44,811 bases of DNA from Hyphomicrobiales bacterium. GTDB taxonomy: Bacteria; Pseudomonadota; Alphaproteobacteria; Rhizobiales; Rhizobiaceae. Each line of letters starts with the position of its first letter. Position 1 is the stretch's first letter. The notes below the pieces were generated by a model. That model was given only the letters and a program-made list of their open reading frames with translations, was not told the origin of the DNA and did no database searches. The stretch is from the NCBI GenBank assembly GCA_900471605.1, contig UCEY01000077.1, positions 1 to 44,811 on the forward strand. The letters run 5' to 3'. Both the position numbers and the translations under genes were made by a program. This document shows positions 25,638 through 33,969 of the stretch, in pieces.

Positions 25638-27035
25638 ATGATGGAAGCGGCTATCCTCGATGCAGTCAACGGCGGCAAGCTGGCCCAGCTTGCCGGTCTT
25701 TCGGCGCGTTATGCCGATCCGGCCTTCTCCGTCGCCCATGGTGGTCATGTCAGGACCATCGCTGCAGGGCATTACACCGTCGCGGGCTTGTCGAAACATG
25801 TGCGGCTCGGCGAATTCGTCGCGCATCGCAGCGCGACGGGCATCCATCTCGGCGAAGTGGTGCGGGTCGAACCGGACATCATCTATGTCTGCCCGATCGA
25901 ACCCGGCGAGCCGATCGGCATCGGCGATACGGTGATTCGCAAGGGCGCCTTCCGCGTCGCGCCGGACGACAGCTGGTGCGGCCGCACGATCAATTCCCTC
26001 GGCGAGCCGATCGACGGCAAGGGTCCGATCGTCCGCGGGCTCCATCCGCGCTCGATCGCCAATACCGCTCCGCCCTCGATGACGCGCAGCCGCGTCGAAA
26101 AGGGTTTCAGGACCGGGGTCCGGGCGATCGACATCTTCTCGCCCCTCTGCCTCGGCCAGCGTCTCGGCATTTTCGCCGGCTCAGGCGTCGGCAAGTCGAC
26201 GCTCCTGTCGATGCTCGCAAGAGCCGACGCCTTCGACAAGGTGGTGATCGCGCTGGTCGGCGAACGTGGCCGCGAAGTGCGCGAATTCATCGAGGATACG
26301 CTCGGCGAGAACATGTCGAAATCGATCGCCATCGTCGCGACCAGCGACGAAAGCCCGATGCTGCGCAAGATGGCGCCGCTGGTGGCGATCACCATCGCCG
26401 AACATTTCCGCGACCAGGGCGACAACGTCCTGTTCATCGCCGACAGCGTCACCCGCTTCGCCCATGCGATCCGCGAGGTCGCGGTCGCGGCCGGCGAACC
26501 GCCGATCGCCCGTGGCTATCCGGCCTCCGTCTTCACAGAATTGCCGCGCCTGCTGGAGCGCGCCGGTCCGGGCGTCGAGGGCGCGGGTACGATCACCGCG
26601 ATCATCTCGATCCTCGTCGATGGTGACAACCACAACGACCCGATCGCCGACTCGACCCGCGGCATTCTCGACGGTCACATCGTTCTCGACCGTTCGCTCG
26701 CCGAGGAAGGCCGCTATCCGCCCATCAACCCGCTCGCCTCGATCTCGCGTCTTGCCCGCAAGGCCTGGACCGAGGATCAGGAAAAGCTGGTGTCGCGCCT
26801 GAAATCCCTGGTGCATCGCTACGAGGAAACCCGCGACCTGCGCCTGATCGGCGGCTACCGCGCCGGCAGCGATCCGGATCTCGACATGGCGATCAAGCAG
26901 GTTCCGGTGATTTACGAGGTCTTGAAGCAGACGCCGGCGGAAAAGCCGACGCTCGACGCTTATGCGGACCTGGCCAATGCGCTCCGGGCTGCGGCCGGAC
27001 AGGGCAATCCGCAGACGGCCATAGCAAGAAGGTGA
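25638..27035 (+). CDS. fliI: Flagellar export ATPase FliI
   Basis: A 465-residue hexameric ATPase of the flagellar type III export system, related to F1-beta. It shows Walker A (GSGVGKSTL), the catalytic Glu in GERGREVREF, Walker B (VLFIADSVTRF) and the family signature PPIARGYPASVFTELPRLLERAG. It acts at the cytoplasmic face with FliH and FliJ, neither of which is recognisable in the window. It is followed 7 bp later by an unknown gene in the position where many bacteria have fliJ. Confidence 0.96.
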   Translation: MMEAAILDAVNGGKLAQLAGLSARYADPAFSVAHGGHVRTIAAGHYTVAGLSKHVRLGEFVAHRSATGIHLGEVVRVEPDIIYVCPIEPGEPIGIGDTVIRKGAFRVAPDDSWCGRTINSLGEPIDGKGPIVRGLHPRSIANTAPPSMTRSRVEKGFRTGVRAIDIFSPLCLGQRLGIFAGSGVGKSTLLSMLARADAFDKVVIALVGERGREVREFIEDTLGENMSKSIAIVATSDESPMLRKMAPLVAITIAEHFRDQGDNVLFIADSVTRFAHAIREVAVAAGEPPIARGYPASVFTELPRLLERAGPGVEGAGTITAIISILVDGDNHNDPIADSTRGILDGHIVLDRSLAEEGRYPPINPLASISRLARKAWTEDQEKLVSRLKSLVHRYEETRDLRLIGGYRAGSDPDLDMAIKQVPVIYEVLKQTPAEKPTLDAYADLANALRAAAGQGNPQTAIARR

Positions 27036-27042
27036 TTATTCG

Positions 27043-27615
27043 ATGAGCGACAAGAACAACCAGGAAGCGGCGGCTCAATCGAAGTCGGATGAGGCTCAGT
27101 CGCGCCTGGGCGACAAGATTCTGGTGGCCACGGGCATCAGCCTGGCTGCCGCCTCCGCCTTTTTTCCCTGGTATGTCTTCCTGAATGCCGACAAGTTCGG
27201 CATCCGGACGGAAGCCCTCGGCCGCACGCGCGATCTGCCGCCCGGTATCGGTCGGCCGGTCGTCAGCGTATCGCCGCTCGCCATGACCGACAGTTCCAAG
27301 GATGACTGGGTAAAGCCGGTCGAGCCTATGGATGGGCTGACCACGGCCACGACATCGTCGATCGGCCAGACGCGCAACAACGGCAATCTGCAGGAAGAGC
27401 AGCCCTTCCCGGGCAAAGGCAATTTCCGGCTGCTCCATGTGGCCAACGGCCGCGCCCTTATCGAAGACGGCTCGGGAATGTATCTGGTGCGGGTCGGTTC
27501 GGTCCTGCCCGACAACAGCAAGCTTGCGACGCTCGAACAACGGGACGGCAAGTGGGTGATCATTACTTCCAGCGGAGAAGTTTATCGGGACACGGGCGGA
27601 AGTGCTCGCCCGTAA
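27043..27615 (+). CDS. Unknown bitopic protein in the fliI-flgB interval
   Basis: A 190-residue protein with a charged N-terminus, one membrane segment (about 26-46), a Pro/Thr-rich periplasmic linker (about 75-115) and a small beta-rich C-terminal domain (FRLLHVANGRALIEDGSGMY ... GKWVIITSSGEVYR). The C-terminal part recalls the small domains of PilP/GspC-type secretion proteins, but that is only a visual resemblance. It follows fliI by 7 bp, so it belongs to the operon and may be a rhizobial flagellar assembly or export factor. It is not FliJ, which is a soluble coiled coil. Confidence 0.75.
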   Translation: MSDKNNQEAAAQSKSDEAQSRLGDKILVATGISLAAASAFFPWYVFLNADKFGIRTEALGRTRDLPPGIGRPVVSVSPLAMTDSSKDDWVKPVEPMDGLTTATTSSIGQTRNNGNLQEEQPFPGKGNFRLLHVANGRALIEDGSGMYLVRVGSVLPDNSKLATLEQRDGKWVIITSSGEVYRDTGGSARP

Positions 27616-27668
27616 GTCCGACGCAAGCTTACTCGCATAGTCTCCGGACAGAAGATGGAGATAAGCCT

Positions 27669-28055
27669 ATGCAACCGATTCAATTGTTCGAAATGGCATC
27701 CCGGCAGGCCGAATGGCTCTCAGTGCGTCAGGAAGTCGTTGCGGGCAATATCGCGAATGCCAATACGCCGAAGTTCAAGGCTAAGGACATTACGCCTTTC
27801 AATTCGGTGCTGGACCGCACGCATATCCCGATGGCCCGCACCAACCCGGCCCATTTTGCCAGCAACGACCTCAGCGATGAGGTCGACATCAAGCCGTCGG
27901 AACTCAACGAGGAAATCGGTGTCCAGGAATCCGGAAATACCGTCTCGTTGGCCGACGAGCTGACCAAGACGGGTGAAATCAAGCGCCAATACGAATTGAG
28001 CACAGGACTGGTGAAATCGTTTCACAGCATGATGCTGACGTTAGTGAAGAGGTAA
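27669..28055 (+). CDS. flgB: Flagellar proximal rod protein FlgB
   Basis: A 128-residue rod subunit. The N-terminal MQPIQLFEMASRQAEWLSVR and the motif VAGNIANANTP are typical, and the C-terminal helix (YELSTGLVKSFHSMMLTLVK) completes the rod coiled coil. The start is the ATG at 27669; a longer reading frame back to 27552 overlaps the upstream gene. A GGAGATAAG site lies just before it. Confidence 0.94.
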   Translation: MQPIQLFEMASRQAEWLSVRQEVVAGNIANANTPKFKAKDITPFNSVLDRTHIPMARTNPAHFASNDLSDEVDIKPSELNEEIGVQESGNTVSLADELTKTGEIKRQYELSTGLVKSFHSMMLTLVKR

Positions 28056-28059
28056 GCAA

Positions 28060-28479
28060 ATGGATCCGCTTTCAGCCTCCCTGAAGATAGCTGGATCGGG
28101 AATGGAGGCGCAGTCGACACGTCTGCGCATCGTTTCCGAAAACATAGCCAACGCCCGCTCCACCGGCGACACGCCGGGTGCGGACCCCTACCGCCGCAAG
28201 ACCATCACCTTCGGCGCGCAGCTGGACAAGGCAAGCGGCGTGGACGTGGTCGGGGTCAAGAAGCTCGGCAACGACAGCTCCAAGTTCATCGAGGAATACG
28301 ATCCGTCCCATCCGGCCGCCGACGCCAAGGGCATGGTCAAGCTGCCCAACGTCAACATGCTGATCGAGATGGCCGACATGCGCGAAGCCAATCGTTCCTA
28401 TGACGCAAATATCCAGACCATCAAGCAGACGCGCGAATTGATCGCTGCGACGATTGACCTTCTGAAGGCCGGACAATGA
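28060..28479 (+). CDS. flgC: Flagellar proximal rod protein FlgC
   Basis: A 139-residue rod subunit with the N-terminal motif ESTRLRIVSENIANARSTGD-like sequence (here MEAQSTRLRIVSENIANARS) and the C-terminal signature VNMLIEMADMREANRSYDAN. It follows flgB by 4 bp and overlaps fliE by 4 bp (ATGA). Confidence 0.95.
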   Translation: MDPLSASLKIAGSGMEAQSTRLRIVSENIANARSTGDTPGADPYRRKTITFGAQLDKASGVDVVGVKKLGNDSSKFIEEYDPSHPAADAKGMVKLPNVNMLIEMADMREANRSYDANIQTIKQTRELIAATIDLLKAGQ

Positions 28480-28814
28480 TCGACAAGATTCAAAACGTTA
28501 GCTCCCTTTCGCTGTCGAACGGCATCGACGAGATCGGCTCCACCGGCAGCTCCACGCTCGCCGGCGGCATCGCCACCACGCCCGGCCAGAATACCGGCAT
28601 GGATTTCTCCAGCGTCATGGCGAACATGGCGACCGACACGATGAACAGCCTCAAGGGCGCGGAATCGATGTCTTTCAAGGCCATCCAGGGCAAGGCAAAT
28701 ACCCGTGAAGTCGTAGATGCGGTCCTTGAAGCGCAACAGTCGCTCCAGACCGCCATGGCGCTGCGCGACAAGATCGTCTCCGCCTATCTCGAAGTCACGA
28801 AAATGCAGATCTAG
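28476..28814 (+). CDS. fliE: Flagellar hook-basal body adaptor FliE
   Basis: A 112-residue protein that joins the MS ring to the rod. The C-terminal half has the family pattern (VVDAVLEAQQSLQTAMALRD, then KIVSAYLEVTKMQI at the end). The N-terminal half is Ser/Gly/Thr-rich. The start overlaps the flgC stop. Confidence 0.93.
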   Translation: MIDKIQNVSSLSLSNGIDEIGSTGSSTLAGGIATTPGQNTGMDFSSVMANMATDTMNSLKGAESMSFKAIQGKANTREVVDAVLEAQQSLQTAMALRDKIVSAYLEVTKMQI

Positions 28815-28831
28815 AGTTTGAGGACGAAGAC

Positions 28832-29620
28832 ATGAGAGCGCTTTCCGTCGCAGCAACGGGCATGGATGCCCAGCAGACCAATCTCGAAGTCATCGCGAAC
28901 AATATCGCGAACATCAACACGACCGGTTACAAGCGCGCCCGCGCCGAATTTTCCGATCTTCTCTATCAAAGCGAGCGCGCCCAGGGCGTGCCGAACCGGG
29001 CCAACCAGGCGATCGTGCCGGAAGGCGCCAATATCGGTCTCGGCGTTCAGACCTCCGCCGTGCGCAACATCCACACCCAGGGTGAATTGACCCACACCGA
29101 GAACGATCTCGACGTGGCGATCGTCGGCCGCGGCTGGTACCAGATCCAGACCCCGGACGGCCAGACGCTCTACAGCCGCGCCGGTGCCTTCAACAAGAAT
29201 GCCCAGGGCCAGCTCGTCACGATCGATGGTTATGCGGTCGTGCCGAACATCACTTTCCCGGCGGATGTCAGCGAAACGAAGATCACCCGCACCGGCCAGG
29301 TCATGGTTCGCACCGGCAACTCGGCGGATTTCACCGAAATCGGCCAGCTGACCACCGCCAACTTCGTCAACGAGGCCGGCCTGCAGCCGCTCGGCGACAA
29401 CCTGTTTGCGCAGACCGCGGCATCCGGCGAAGCGATCGTTGCCGCTCCGGAAGATCCCGGCTTCGGCTACCTGAAACAGGGTTATTTGGAAAGCTCCAAC
29501 GTCGACGCCGTCCGCGAGATCACCGATCTGATCTCCGCCCAGCGCGCATACGAAATGAATTCCAAGGTCATCACCACCGCCGATGAGATGGCAACGATCG
29601 TCAGCAAAAACCTGAAATAA
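28832..29620 (+). CDS. flgG: Flagellar distal rod protein FlgG
   Basis: A 262-residue distal rod protein. It has the N-terminal rod motif (MDAQQTNLEVIANNIANINT), the FlgG central domain and the C-terminal helix (YLESSNVDAVREITDLISAQ). Length and sequence match the usual 262-residue FlgG very well. Confidence 0.97.
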   Translation: MRALSVAATGMDAQQTNLEVIANNIANINTTGYKRARAEFSDLLYQSERAQGVPNRANQAIVPEGANIGLGVQTSAVRNIHTQGELTHTENDLDVAIVGRGWYQIQTPDGQTLYSRAGAFNKNAQGQLVTIDGYAVVPNITFPADVSETKITRTGQVMVRTGNSADFTEIGQLTTANFVNEAGLQPLGDNLFAQTAASGEAIVAAPEDPGFGYLKQGYLESSNVDAVREITDLISAQRAYEMNSKVITTADEMATIVSKNLK

Positions 29621-29640
29621 TTACCAGGAGACGGGCAGAC

Positions 29641-30123
29641 ATGAAGTTTCGCCGGAAAAATGCGATTGGCGCCAGGCTGGCCTTGCGGCTCCTGGCAGCT
29701 CTTCTTGCCGCAACGGGCTCGCCGGTCCTCGCCGGGATGGGGACGGCCGTCGTGCCGACCCAGACCATCTATCCCGGCGAAGAGATCACCGAGGGCAGGG
29801 TCGAAGAGGTTCAGATCACCAATCCGAATCTGAGCGGCGATTATGCCCGCAAGACCAAGGAAGTCGTGGGCATGGTGGCAAAGCGCACGCTGCTGCCCGG
29901 TCGCACCGTTCCGGTTTCGGCGCTTCGCGAAGCCTTCGCAGTCACCCGCGGCAAAGCGGTTCGCCTGACCTTCACCATCGGCACCATGACGATTTCAGCC
30001 TCCGGCTCGCCGCTCGAAAATGCGGCGGTCGGGGACGTCATTCGTGTCCGCAATATCGATTCGGGCGTCACGGTCAGCGGCACCGTCATGGCTGACGGGA
30101 CAATCCAGGTGATGGCGAAATGA
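29641..30123 (+). CDS. flgA: Flagellar P-ring assembly chaperone FlgA
   Basis: A 160-residue exported protein with a signal peptide (about 1-31, ending near VLAG) and a C-terminal SAF-type domain (RGKAVRLTFTIGTMTISASG; ENAAVGDVIRVRNIDSG). FlgA escorts FlgI subunits through the periplasm to form the P ring. It is shorter than enterobacterial FlgA (about 219) but of the size common in alphaproteobacteria. It overlaps flgI by 4 bp. Confidence 0.92.
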   Translation: MKFRRKNAIGARLALRLLAALLAATGSPVLAGMGTAVVPTQTIYPGEEITEGRVEEVQITNPNLSGDYARKTKEVVGMVAKRTLLPGRTVPVSALREAFAVTRGKAVRLTFTIGTMTISASGSPLENAAVGDVIRVRNIDSGVTVSGTVMADGTIQVMAK

Positions 30124-31247
30124 GAACCCGTTTCTTCCTTACTCTCGCGGTGATCGGCTCCCTGCTGGGAAGCGCGCCGGCGTCCGCCGACGGCCCCTAT
30201 GTCGTCGCCGCCCGCATCAAGGATATCGCTTCGCTGCAGGCCGGCCGCGACAACCAGCTCATCGGTTACGGTCTCGTCGTCGGCCTCCAGGGCACCGGCG
30301 ACAGCCTGCGCTCGTCTCCTTTCACCGACCAGTCCATGAAGGCGATGCTGCAGAACCTCGGCATCTCGACCCAGGGCAGCCAGTCCAATGCCAAGAACGT
30401 CGCGGCCGTCATGGTCACGGCCAACCTGCCTCCCTTCGCCAGCCCCGGCAGCCGTATCGACGTCACGACCAGCTCGCTCGGCGACGCGACCTCGCTGCGC
30501 GGCGGCACGCTTGTCATGACCTCGCTATCCGGCGCCGACGGCCAGATTTATGCCGTCGCCCAGGGCGCGCTGGTCGTGTCCGGTTTCTCGGCCCAGGGTC
30601 AGGCGGCCACGCTGACCGAAGGTGTCACGACCTCGGCCCGTGTTCCGAACGGTGCCATCATCGAGCGTGAGCTGCCCTCGAAGTTCAAGGATTCGGTGAA
30701 CCTCGTCCTGCAGCTCCGCAACCCGGATTTCTCGACGGCAGTGCGCGTTTCAGACATCGTCAACAGTTTCGCGGCCCGCCGCTACGGTGGCCCGATCGCC
30801 GAACCCCGCGACAGCCAGGAAGTGGTGATCGAAAAGCCGAAGAGCGCCGATCTGACCCGGTTGATGGCTGAGATCGAAAACCTCGTGGTCGAAACCGACA
30901 CGCCGGCCAAGGTCGTGGTCAACGAGCGGACCGGCACCATCGTCATCGGTGCAGATGTAAAGGTCTCGCGTGTCGCGGTCAGCTACGGCACGCTGACGGT
31001 GCAGGTCACCGAAACCCCGCAGGTGATCCAGCCCGAACCCTTCTCGCGCGGCGAGACGGCTGTCCAGCCCCAGACGGATATCATGGCAATGAAGAACGGC
31101 GGCCAGGTCGCGCTCCTCAACGGTCCGGATCTGAGGACCTTGGTGGCCGGCCTCAACAGCATCGGCGTCAAGCCGGACGGCATCATCGCCATCCTGCAGG
31201 GCATCAAGTCTGCCGGCGCCCTTCAAGCGGAGCTCGTCCTGCAATGA
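30120..31247 (+). CDS. flgI: Flagellar P-ring protein FlgI
   Basis: A 375-residue periplasmic ring protein with a Sec signal peptide (about 1-23, cut near ASA). Family signatures include RIKDIASLQAGRDNQLIGYG, LVVGLQGTGDS and the C-terminal LVAGLNSIGVKPDGIIAILQ. It forms the bushing of the rod in the peptidoglycan layer. Overlaps of 4 bp with flgA and motE show tight coupling. Confidence 0.97.
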   Translation: MRTRFFLTLAVIGSLLGSAPASADGPYVVAARIKDIASLQAGRDNQLIGYGLVVGLQGTGDSLRSSPFTDQSMKAMLQNLGISTQGSQSNAKNVAAVMVTANLPPFASPGSRIDVTTSSLGDATSLRGGTLVMTSLSGADGQIYAVAQGALVVSGFSAQGQAATLTEGVTTSARVPNGAIIERELPSKFKDSVNLVLQLRNPDFSTAVRVSDIVNSFAARRYGGPIAEPRDSQEVVIEKPKSADLTRLMAEIENLVVETDTPAKVVVNERTGTIVIGADVKVSRVAVSYGTLTVQVTETPQVIQPEPFSRGETAVQPQTDIMAMKNGGQVALLNGPDLRTLVAGLNSIGVKPDGIIAILQGIKSAGALQAELVLQ

Positions 31248-31804
31248 CCGAGACATTGTTCACCATTTCCATTTCGAAGAAGCTGGCCCGCCGGGTGCTT
31301 GCCGCTGCCGCTGTCGTGACGCTTGTCTCGCAAGTCGGTGCGCAGCAGCCCGCTTCGGTGAGCGAAGCATCGACCAGCGACGAGATCCAGAAGTTCTGCA
31401 CCAATATCGCCGACGCCGCGCGCGACCAGCGTTATCTGCTGCAGAAGCAGGAGCTTGAAAAGCTGGAGGCGGACGTCAACACCCGCATCAAGGCGCTCCA
31501 GGATCGCACCGCCGAATACCAGGACTGGCTGAAGCGCCGCAACGACTTCCTGGCGCGGGCCCAGGCCGGCCTGGTCGACATCTTCAAGACCATGAAGCCG
31601 GATGCGGCAGCGCCGCAGCTGGGAGAAATGAACATGGAGGTCGCAGCCGCGATCATCATGCAGCTTCCGGCCCGTCAGTCGGCCCTTTTCCTCGCGGAAA
31701 TGGACCCCCAGAAGGCTGGCATGATCTCGACGATCATCTCAAGCGCTTCCGACCCCAATACGTCGAAAGCACGCACTCCCAATGTTCCGAAAGTGCCCTC
31801 ATGA
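31244..31804 (+). CDS. motE: MotC chaperone MotE
   Basis: A 186-residue periplasmic protein. It has an N-terminal export signal (about 12-33), a coiled coil (about 62-105: QKQELEKLEADVNTRIKALQ) and a C-terminal MgtE_N/FliG-like helical domain (AAAIIMQLPARQSALFLAEM). It lies between flgI and flgH, where Sinorhizobium meliloti encodes MotE, a chaperone for the periplasmic motility protein MotC. The single cysteine, Cys52, is at the position expected for the disulfide that links the MotE dimer. The motC partner is outside the window. Confidence 0.85.
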   Translation: MTETLFTISISKKLARRVLAAAAVVTLVSQVGAQQPASVSEASTSDEIQKFCTNIADAARDQRYLLQKQELEKLEADVNTRIKALQDRTAEYQDWLKRRNDFLARAQAGLVDIFKTMKPDAAAPQLGEMNMEVAAAIIMQLPARQSALFLAEMDPQKAGMISTIISSASDPNTSKARTPNVPKVPS

Positions 31805-32520
31805 TGAAACCCATTCCCGCAATCCTTTCCGTTCTCCTCCTCGCCGGTTGTTCCAGCCAGACGATCAAGGAGATCGGCAATGCGCCGGCGATGAGTCCGA
31901 TCGGTAGCGGCCTGCAATATGCGCAGGCGCCGCAGATGTCGTCCTATCCGAAGCAGCCGCGGCAGATGGCGAGTGGCTATTCGCTCTGGAGCGACAACCA
32001 GTCGGCCCTGTTCAAGGATTCGCGCGCCCTCAACGTCGGCGACATCCTGACGGTCGATATCAAGATCAACGACAAGGCATCGTTCGACAACGAGACGGAA
32101 CGCAACCGCAAGAACTCGACCAGCCTGACCTGGGACGCCGGCCTGAGCAACCTGTTTGGCTGGACCCCCAAGGCGAAGACGACGGGCGACCTCGGTACGG
32201 ATTCGAACACGGATACCCAGGGCAAGGGAACGATCAAGCGGGCCGAAACCCTGAAGCTGCTCGTTGCCGCCGTGGTGACCGGCATTCTGGAGAACGGCAA
32301 CCTCCTGATCAGCGGCTCGCAGGAAGTTCGCGTCAATCACGAGATCCGCATCCTCAACGTTGCCGGTATCGTCCGGCCGCAGGATGTCGATTCCACCAAT
32401 ATAATTTCCTACGACAAGATTGCCGAAGCCCGAATTTCCTACGGCGGCCGTGGTCGTCTGATGGAAGTCCAGCAGCCTCCGGTCGGTCAGCAGGTCGTCG
32501 ATCTGTTCTCGCCCTTCTGA
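31801..32520 (+). CDS. flgH: Flagellar L-ring lipoprotein FlgH
   Basis: A 239-residue outer-membrane lipoprotein forming the L ring. The signal ends in the lipobox LLAGCSSQ (Cys19). Family sequence includes SLWSDNQSALFKDSRALNVG, DILTVDIKINDKASFDNETE and NGNLLISGSQEVRVNHEIR. It overlaps motE by 4 bp and precedes fliL by 32 bp. Confidence 0.96.
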   Translation: MMKPIPAILSVLLLAGCSSQTIKEIGNAPAMSPIGSGLQYAQAPQMSSYPKQPRQMASGYSLWSDNQSALFKDSRALNVGDILTVDIKINDKASFDNETERNRKNSTSLTWDAGLSNLFGWTPKAKTTGDLGTDSNTDTQGKGTIKRAETLKLLVAAVVTGILENGNLLISGSQEVRVNHEIRILNVAGIVRPQDVDSTNIISYDKIAEARISYGGRGRLMEVQQPPVGQQVVDLFSPF

Positions 32521-32552
32521 CGAAGCTCTCTTGATGTGAAGGTTTGAAGGCC

Positions 32553-33074
32553 ATGGCGGATGAAGCACAGGCGGCCGACGCCGGTAAGAAAAAGAATAAC
32601 GGCACCATCATGGTCGTGGCGGGCGTCGCGATCCTGACGGTGGTCGGTGCAGCCGGCGGCTGGATCGTCGGCGGCATGATCGCACCGAAGGACCCGAACG
32701 CGGCAAAGGCCCACGAGACGGCGGCTGCCGGTGGCGAGCATGGCGAAGCCGGCAAGAAGGAAGAGGGCCTTCCTCATATCTCCACCGCGGCTAACGGCGT
32801 CATTCTTCTGGAGCCGATCACCACCAATCTTGCCTATCCGTCCGAAAACTGGATCCGGCTGGAAGTCGCGCTTGCCTTCAAGGGCCCGCCGGAACTGGCG
32901 CTCGCCGAAAATATCCACCAGGATATCCTCGCCTATATGCGCACCGTTTCGCTGCAGCAGATCGAAGGCCCGCGGGGCTTTCAGTATCTGAAGGACGATA
33001 TCAAGGAACGCATCGACCTTCGCTCGCAGGGCAAGGTCGCCAAGGTGATGTTCCGTTCCTTCGTGATCGAATAG
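32553..33074 (+). CDS. fliL: Flagellar basal body-associated protein FliL
   Basis: A 173-residue inner-membrane protein near the stator. It has a charged cytoplasmic N-terminus, one membrane segment (about 21-43), a Gly/Ala/Glu linker and a periplasmic FliL domain (LEPITTNLAYPSENWIRLEV; VSLQQIEGPRGFQYLKDDIK). The start is the ATG at 32553; a TTG at 32544 is less likely. In related rhizobia fliP follows directly, but here a terminator and a minus-strand sugar island intervene. Confidence 0.93.
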   Translation: MADEAQAADAGKKKNNGTIMVVAGVAILTVVGAAGGWIVGGMIAPKDPNAAKAHETAAAGGEHGEAGKKEEGLPHISTAANGVILLEPITTNLAYPSENWIRLEVALAFKGPPELALAENIHQDILAYMRTVSLQQIEGPRGFQYLKDDIKERIDLRSQGKVAKVMFRSFVIE

Positions 33075-33100
33075 GGACGATCCCAACGATCGAGCATGAA

Positions 33101-33129
33101 AAAAAGCGGCCCGCAAGTGGCCGCTTTTT
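33101..33129. terminator. Bidirectional terminator after fliL
   Basis: Perfect 11-bp stem: AAAAAGCGGCC (33101-33111), 7-base loop, GGCCGCTTTTT (33119-33129). It starts 26 bp after the fliL stop and lies 69 bp beyond the last gene of the minus-strand island, so it can end transcripts from both sides. Confidence 0.9.
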
Positions 33130-33198
33130 GTTTGGGTAGGGGTCTCCGTCCGGCTGTCCGCTCCTTCCGGCATGGGCGGAAGGAGCGGCTTGTTCGGG

Positions 33199-33969
33199 TT
33201 AACGGAGCCGCTTGAGGAAACCGTCCGGAGCCACGGTGATCAGCAACTTGTTCTCGACCGACTTGTCGATCTCGAATTCCGGATGGGTCTTCAGATATTC
33301 GAAGACGGCGGTTTTCGGGTTATCGCCCGGTCCCCACGGCCGGTCGCCCGCGAGTTCCTTCGGCAGGTCCTCGACGACGGTGTCGAACACGACGCAATAG
33401 CTGCCGATGCTGGTGAGCGGCGCATAAAGCTTGAGCTCCTCGAGCACGTGGTCGTGGGTATGGTTGCTGTCGAGGCTGATCAGGATGCGAGAGTAGCCGG
33501 CAGCGATCTTGCGGACCTGGTCCATGATCTCGGGCGCGATGCTGGAGCCCTGGATCATTTCGATCCGCGACGCCATCGGGTGAGCCTCGATCGCGGCCTT
33601 GTTGTGGGCCCGGATGTCGATGTCGATGCCGAGAACCTTGCGCTTCGGCTTGGCCGGATCGACGACCTCGCCCTTTTCCGCGGCTTCCGACAGTTCCAGC
33701 AGCGCCAGCATCGAGGCGCTGAGGATGAGCGATCCGCCATGGGCGATGCCGGTCTCGATGATCAGGTCGGGCTTCACCGTCCAGATCAGCTCCTGCATGG
33801 CGACCATATCCTGCGGATACTGGATGATCGGCCGGCCGAGCCAGAAATAGTTGTAGGAATATTGCGAGGCGATCGACGTGCGCATGAACTGCGCTGCGCT
33901 GTCGTTCAGGTCCTTGTTTGCAGGGACGGCCGCGACGCGGGCTTCAACTTCCTTGGTGAAATCACTCAT
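33199..33969 (-). CDS. CmcI/RhmO-family SAM-dependent methyltransferase-like protein
   Basis: A 256-residue soluble protein of the cephalosporin-hydroxylase (CmcI) family, whose members are Rossmann-fold SAM-dependent enzymes, including sugar O-methyltransferases. Visible family features are LIIETGIAHGGSLILSASML, VLGIDIDIRAHN, ILISLDSNHTHDHVLEELKL and the C-terminal GYLKR-like DGFLKRL. It probably O-methylates the island sugar or glycan. The start is placed at the ATG at 33969, which overlaps the preceding gene by 8 bp; the frame stays open to 33984. Last gene of the island transcript. Confidence 0.82.
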   Translation of the reverse strand: MSDFTKEVEARVAAVPANKDLNDSAAQFMRTSIASQYSYNYFWLGRPIIQYPQDMVAMQELIWTVKPDLIIETGIAHGGSLILSASMLALLELSEAAEKGEVVDPAKPKRKVLGIDIDIRAHNKAAIEAHPMASRIEMIQGSSIAPEIMDQVRKIAAGYSRILISLDSNHTHDHVLEELKLYAPLTSIGSYCVVFDTVVEDLPKELAGDRPWGPGDNPKTAVFEYLKTHPEFEIDKSVENKLLITVAPDGFLKRLR

